A DNA stretch of 5,645 nt. Origin: Planctomycetaceae bacterium. GTDB taxonomy: Bacteria > Planctomycetota > Planctomycetia > Pirellulales > UBA1268. The notes under the pieces are model-generated. The model saw only the letters and a list, made by a program, of their open reading frames with translations, made no database searches and was not told where the DNA came from. Within the stretch, counting starts at the first letter, position 1, and each line of letters starts with the position of its first letter. Made by a program: the position numbers and the translations under genes. Positions 4,279-5,645 of this stretch are shown piece by piece. The stretch is from positions 1 to 5,645 of the forward strand of contig CANHYS010000182.1 in assembly GCA_947464585.1 (NCBI GenBank), given 5' to 3'.

Positions 4279-5645
4279 ATGACGTTGGCTGCCATGCTCG
4301 ACGATGCGGCGGCGAGATATCCGCACGCCGTCGCGATCCACACCTCCACCGGGTCGCTTTCGTATGCCGATCTCGCCGATCGCGTCGCCCGGGTCGCCCA
4401 CGGCTTCATGTCGTTGGGACTGACCGGCCAGGATCGCGTGGCCTTCCTGCTACCCAATGGCGTGGAACTGGCGATCTCGATCCTGGCCGCCGCGAAGGCC
4501 GGCCTCATCGCCGTGCCGCTGTCTCCCACGTTCGCCCCGCCGCAGTTGGAGTACATCCTCAGGCACAGCAGCGCCCGCATGCTCGTCACGTCGCCGGCAT
4601 TGCTCAGTGCCGTGACCGCGGAGGCCCGTGATCAACTCGACGCTGTCGTGCTCTGCGGAGACGTCTCGGACGAGCCGCCCGCGGGCGCTGTGCCGTTTGG
4701 GCACCTGCTCGCCGGCCCCGCCGCGACGCCAGCGATGTCCAGGGGCCTGGCGGCGGATCCAATCGGACTGTTGGTCTACACGTCAGGGACCACGTCGCGG
4801 CCCAAGGGTGTGGCCCACACCCAGGATCGTATGACTCGCCGCGTGCGGCTGTTCATCGACGAAATGAAGCTTACGGCCGACGATGACACGCTGGCATGCG
4901 TGAGCATCGGCAGGCCGGTGTTCATGCTCGGCCAACTGATGCCGATGCTCTGTGGAGGGGGAAGCATCACGCTCCTGGAGCGTTATGACGCTGGGGCCTT
5001 TTGGCAGGCCCACGCGGTCTCGCGCCCCACGTATCTGCTCACGCCTCCCAGCCTGACGCGTGACCTTCTCGAGCACGCCTCAGCGCGGGCGGCCGATTTC
5101 AGCCGACTGCGATACTGGATCGTGGGTGGTGATACGTGCCCGGCTGCAGTCCATGCGCTCATGACGGATGTGGTGCGCAAGCCGTTGCTTGAAATGTGTG
5201 GCATGACAGAAACGGGCTTTTATTGCATCAGCCCGCCGCACGGCCCTTCCAAGCCGGGGTCGATCGGGCAGGCGATGATGGGCGTCGCGGTGCGGGTGGT
5301 GACCGAGAGCGGCGCGGACACGGCTCCGGGCGAGGTGGGACGGGTTCTCGTGCGCACCCCAGACATGATGGTCGGCTACTGGAACGACACGCTGGCCACA
5401 CATCGGATGCTCAGGTCGGGCTGGCTCGACACCGAGGACCTGGCCTCGACCGACGAAGATGGCTTCCTCTGGTTCGCGGGCAGGCAGAAGGACATGATCT
5501 CACGAGGGGGGTTTAAGGTCGCACCGGCGATGGTGGAGGAGGCGATCCTCGCGCATCCCGGCGTGGCGACCGCCGCAGTGGTAGGGGCCTCGGATGAACG
5601 CGAGGGCCAGGTGCCCGTAGCGTTCTACGAACTCCGCCCAACCGC
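4279..5645 (+). CDS. AMP-dependent acyl-CoA synthetase/ligase (ANL superfamily), 3' end outside window
   Basis: A class I adenylate-forming enzyme. It activates a carboxylic acid with ATP to an acyl-adenylate, normally then transferring it to CoA; fatty or aromatic acids are the usual substrates. The frame is open for 455 codons and runs off the edge; family members have ~500-560 residues, so the end, with the catalytic C-terminal Lys, is missing. The start MTLAAMLDDAAARYPHAVAI is a typical N-terminus. The phosphate loop YTSGTTSRPKG is at 167-177, with Ser where Gly is usual. The A5 motif EMCGMTE is at 305-311. GWLDTEDL (381-388) replaces the usual TGD with TED but keeps the Asp. The A8 hinge GRQKDMISRGGFKVAP begins at 401. 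In the A4 region (209-218, SIGRPVFMLG) the customary PxxH is absent. These changes may reflect substrate or just lineage. The substrate cannot be assigned. Its upstream neighbour is only the broken MFS gene on the other strand. Confidence 0.93.
   Translation, partial: MTLAAMLDDAAARYPHAVAIHTSTGSLSYADLADRVARVAHGFMSLGLTGQDRVAFLLPNGVELAISILAAAKAGLIAVPLSPTFAPPQLEYILRHSSARMLVTSPALLSAVTAEARDQLDAVVLCGDVSDEPPAGAVPFGHLLAGPAATPAMSRGLAADPIGLLVYTSGTTSRPKGVAHTQDRMTRRVRLFIDEMKLTADDDTLACVSIGRPVFMLGQLMPMLCGGGSITLLERYDAGAFWQAHAVSRPTYLLTPPSLTRDLLEHASARAADFSRLRYWIVGGDTCPAAVHALMTDVVRKPLLEMCGMTETGFYCISPPHGPSKPGSIGQAMMGVAVRVVTESGADTAPGEVGRVLVRTPDMMVGYWNDTLATHRMLRSGWLDTEDLASTDEDGFLWFAGRQKDMISRGGFKVAPAMVEEAILAHPGVATAAVVGASDEREGQVPVAFYELRPT

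Noticed and set aside
3864..4589. 241-codon minus-strand open frame crossing the remnant zone and the ligase start
   Set aside because: It overlaps the ligase antisense and runs out of frame through the MFS and PemK-like segments; it shows no domain.

Overview
This is a GC-rich bacterial window with four confident protein genes. The layout, the high-GC third codon positions and the GC-rich intergenic hairpins with GNRA loops suggest a planctomycete. That placement is an impression from gene content and cannot be proven from one window. No complete new defence or mobile system is visible.

Layout: (1) Bases 1-440 (+) hold the 3' end of a sigma54-dependent NtrC-type response regulator, the end of its AAA+ domain plus a Fis-type HTH. 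(2) Bases 441-601 lie between convergent genes and carry a cluster of inverted, REP-like palindromes whose best hairpin has an 8-bp stem and a GTAA tetraloop. (3) Bases 602-1393 (-) encode LexA, the SOS repressor, with autocleavage site and Ser/Lys dyad intact and an unusual low-complexity N-terminal extension. (4) Bases 1394-1605 are a divergent, relatively AT-rich control region between lexA and sppA, with four phased AGGT-containing direct repeats and an 18-bp dyad. (5) Bases 1606-3570 (+) encode a complete two-domain SppA protease with an export signal and the Lys/Ser dyad. (6) Bases 3571-4278 look like a decay zone. They hold an N-terminally truncated PemK/MazF-like ORF abutting the first membrane segment of a broken MFS transporter, both on the minus strand, plus possible hairpins. 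(7) Bases 4279-5645 (+) hold an AMP-forming acyl-CoA synthetase/ligase that runs off the end of the window.

The genes do not form one operon. The regulator and lexA converge, lexA and sppA diverge from a shared control region, and the ligase starts its own unit after the remnant zone. The most useful points for follow-up are the palindrome cluster, the lexA start and operator question, and the MFS/PemK deletion junction.
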